Assembly: GCA_025774425.1 (NCBI GenBank)
Contig: JALGWA010000130.1
Coordinates: 1 to 5,308, forward strand
DNA length: 5,308 nucleotides
Source of the DNA: a bacterium
Lineage (GTDB): Bacteria; Arandabacterota; Arandabacteria; Arandabacterales; JALGWA01
Reading direction: 5' to 3'
The notes under the pieces were generated by a model. That model worked only from the letters and a program-made list of their open reading frames with translations. It had not been told where the DNA came from and did no database searches. A program made the translations under genes and the position numbers. Of the stretch, positions 5,232 to 5,308 are shown piece after piece; position 1 is the stretch's first letter; each line of letters begins with the position of its first letter.

Positions 5232-5308
5232 ATGGCTCTGGTTTCATCCAAGGACATTCTGGCCGCGGCCCGCAAGGGGGGCTACGCGGTCGGGGCCTTC
5301 AATACGAG
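5232..5308 (+). CDS. fba: class II fructose-1,6-bisphosphate aldolase, N-terminal part
   Basis: Twenty-five codons are visible before the right edge. The peptide begins MALVSSKDIL and continues with GYAVGAFNT, the standard N-terminus of class II (zinc) aldolases of the FbaA/GatY family, where VGAFN forms the first strand of the barrel. The enzyme would split fructose 1,6-bisphosphate, the product of the preceding gene, into dihydroxyacetone phosphate and glyceraldehyde 3-phosphate. GGAGG (5221-5225) lies 6 nt before ATG 5232; an in-frame GTG directly before it is a minor alternative. The zinc-binding histidines are outside the window. A tagatose-bisphosphate aldolase of the same family cannot be excluded from this fragment, though the pfkA neighbour favours fructose bisphosphate. 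Confidence 0.85.
   Translation, partial: MALVSSKDILAAARKGGYAVGAFNT

Overview
The window is 5.3 kb of GC-rich, densely coding bacterial DNA. Every supported gene is on the + strand. From left to right it holds the last codons of fabH, then fabD, fabG, acpP, fabF and rnc. After an 88-nt gap come a 6-phosphofructokinase gene (pfkA family) and the first 25 codons of a class II fructose-bisphosphate aldolase gene. I found no mobile elements, CRISPR arrays, tRNAs or rRNAs, and no gene-free stretch longer than about 90 bases.

Positions 1-3291 are the type II (dissociated) fatty acid synthesis cluster. FabH makes the first acetoacetyl-ACP, FabD loads malonyl groups onto ACP, FabF carries out the elongating condensations, FabG reduces the 3-keto group, and AcpP carries the chain. 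Spacing is operon-like: fabD and fabG overlap by ATGA, and the other gaps are 16-34 nt. Next comes rnc (RNase III), a very common partner of this cluster in bacteria. The dehydratase (FabZ/FabA) and enoyl reductase genes are not in the window.

Positions 4088-4175 are the only clear break. This stretch is AT-richer than its surroundings and has a promoter-like TTGACA/TAGATT pair, a short tandem repeat and a full-strength ribosome binding site. It probably starts a second, glycolytic unit made of pfkA and fba, which encode consecutive enzymes: fructose 6-phosphate to fructose 1,6-bisphosphate, then to triose phosphates. The phosphofructokinase has Asp104 and Lys124, the two residues that mark pyrophosphate-dependent enzymes, so it probably uses PPi rather than ATP and would work reversibly.

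The organism is a bacterium with a GC-rich genome that nevertheless uses ATA (Ile) and AGG (Arg) codons often and uses TAG and TGA stops. A PPi-type short PfkA next to a class II aldolase suggests an anaerobic or fermentative lineage, but this is inference and I cannot name a phylum. Most of the window is ordinary core metabolism. The points worth a second look are the PPi-PFK signature and its position after fab-rnc, an Asp in FabG that suggests NADH use, a 7-codon ORF with the best-placed ribosome binding site in front of fabD, and a G-quadruplex-capable run in the first codons of rnc.
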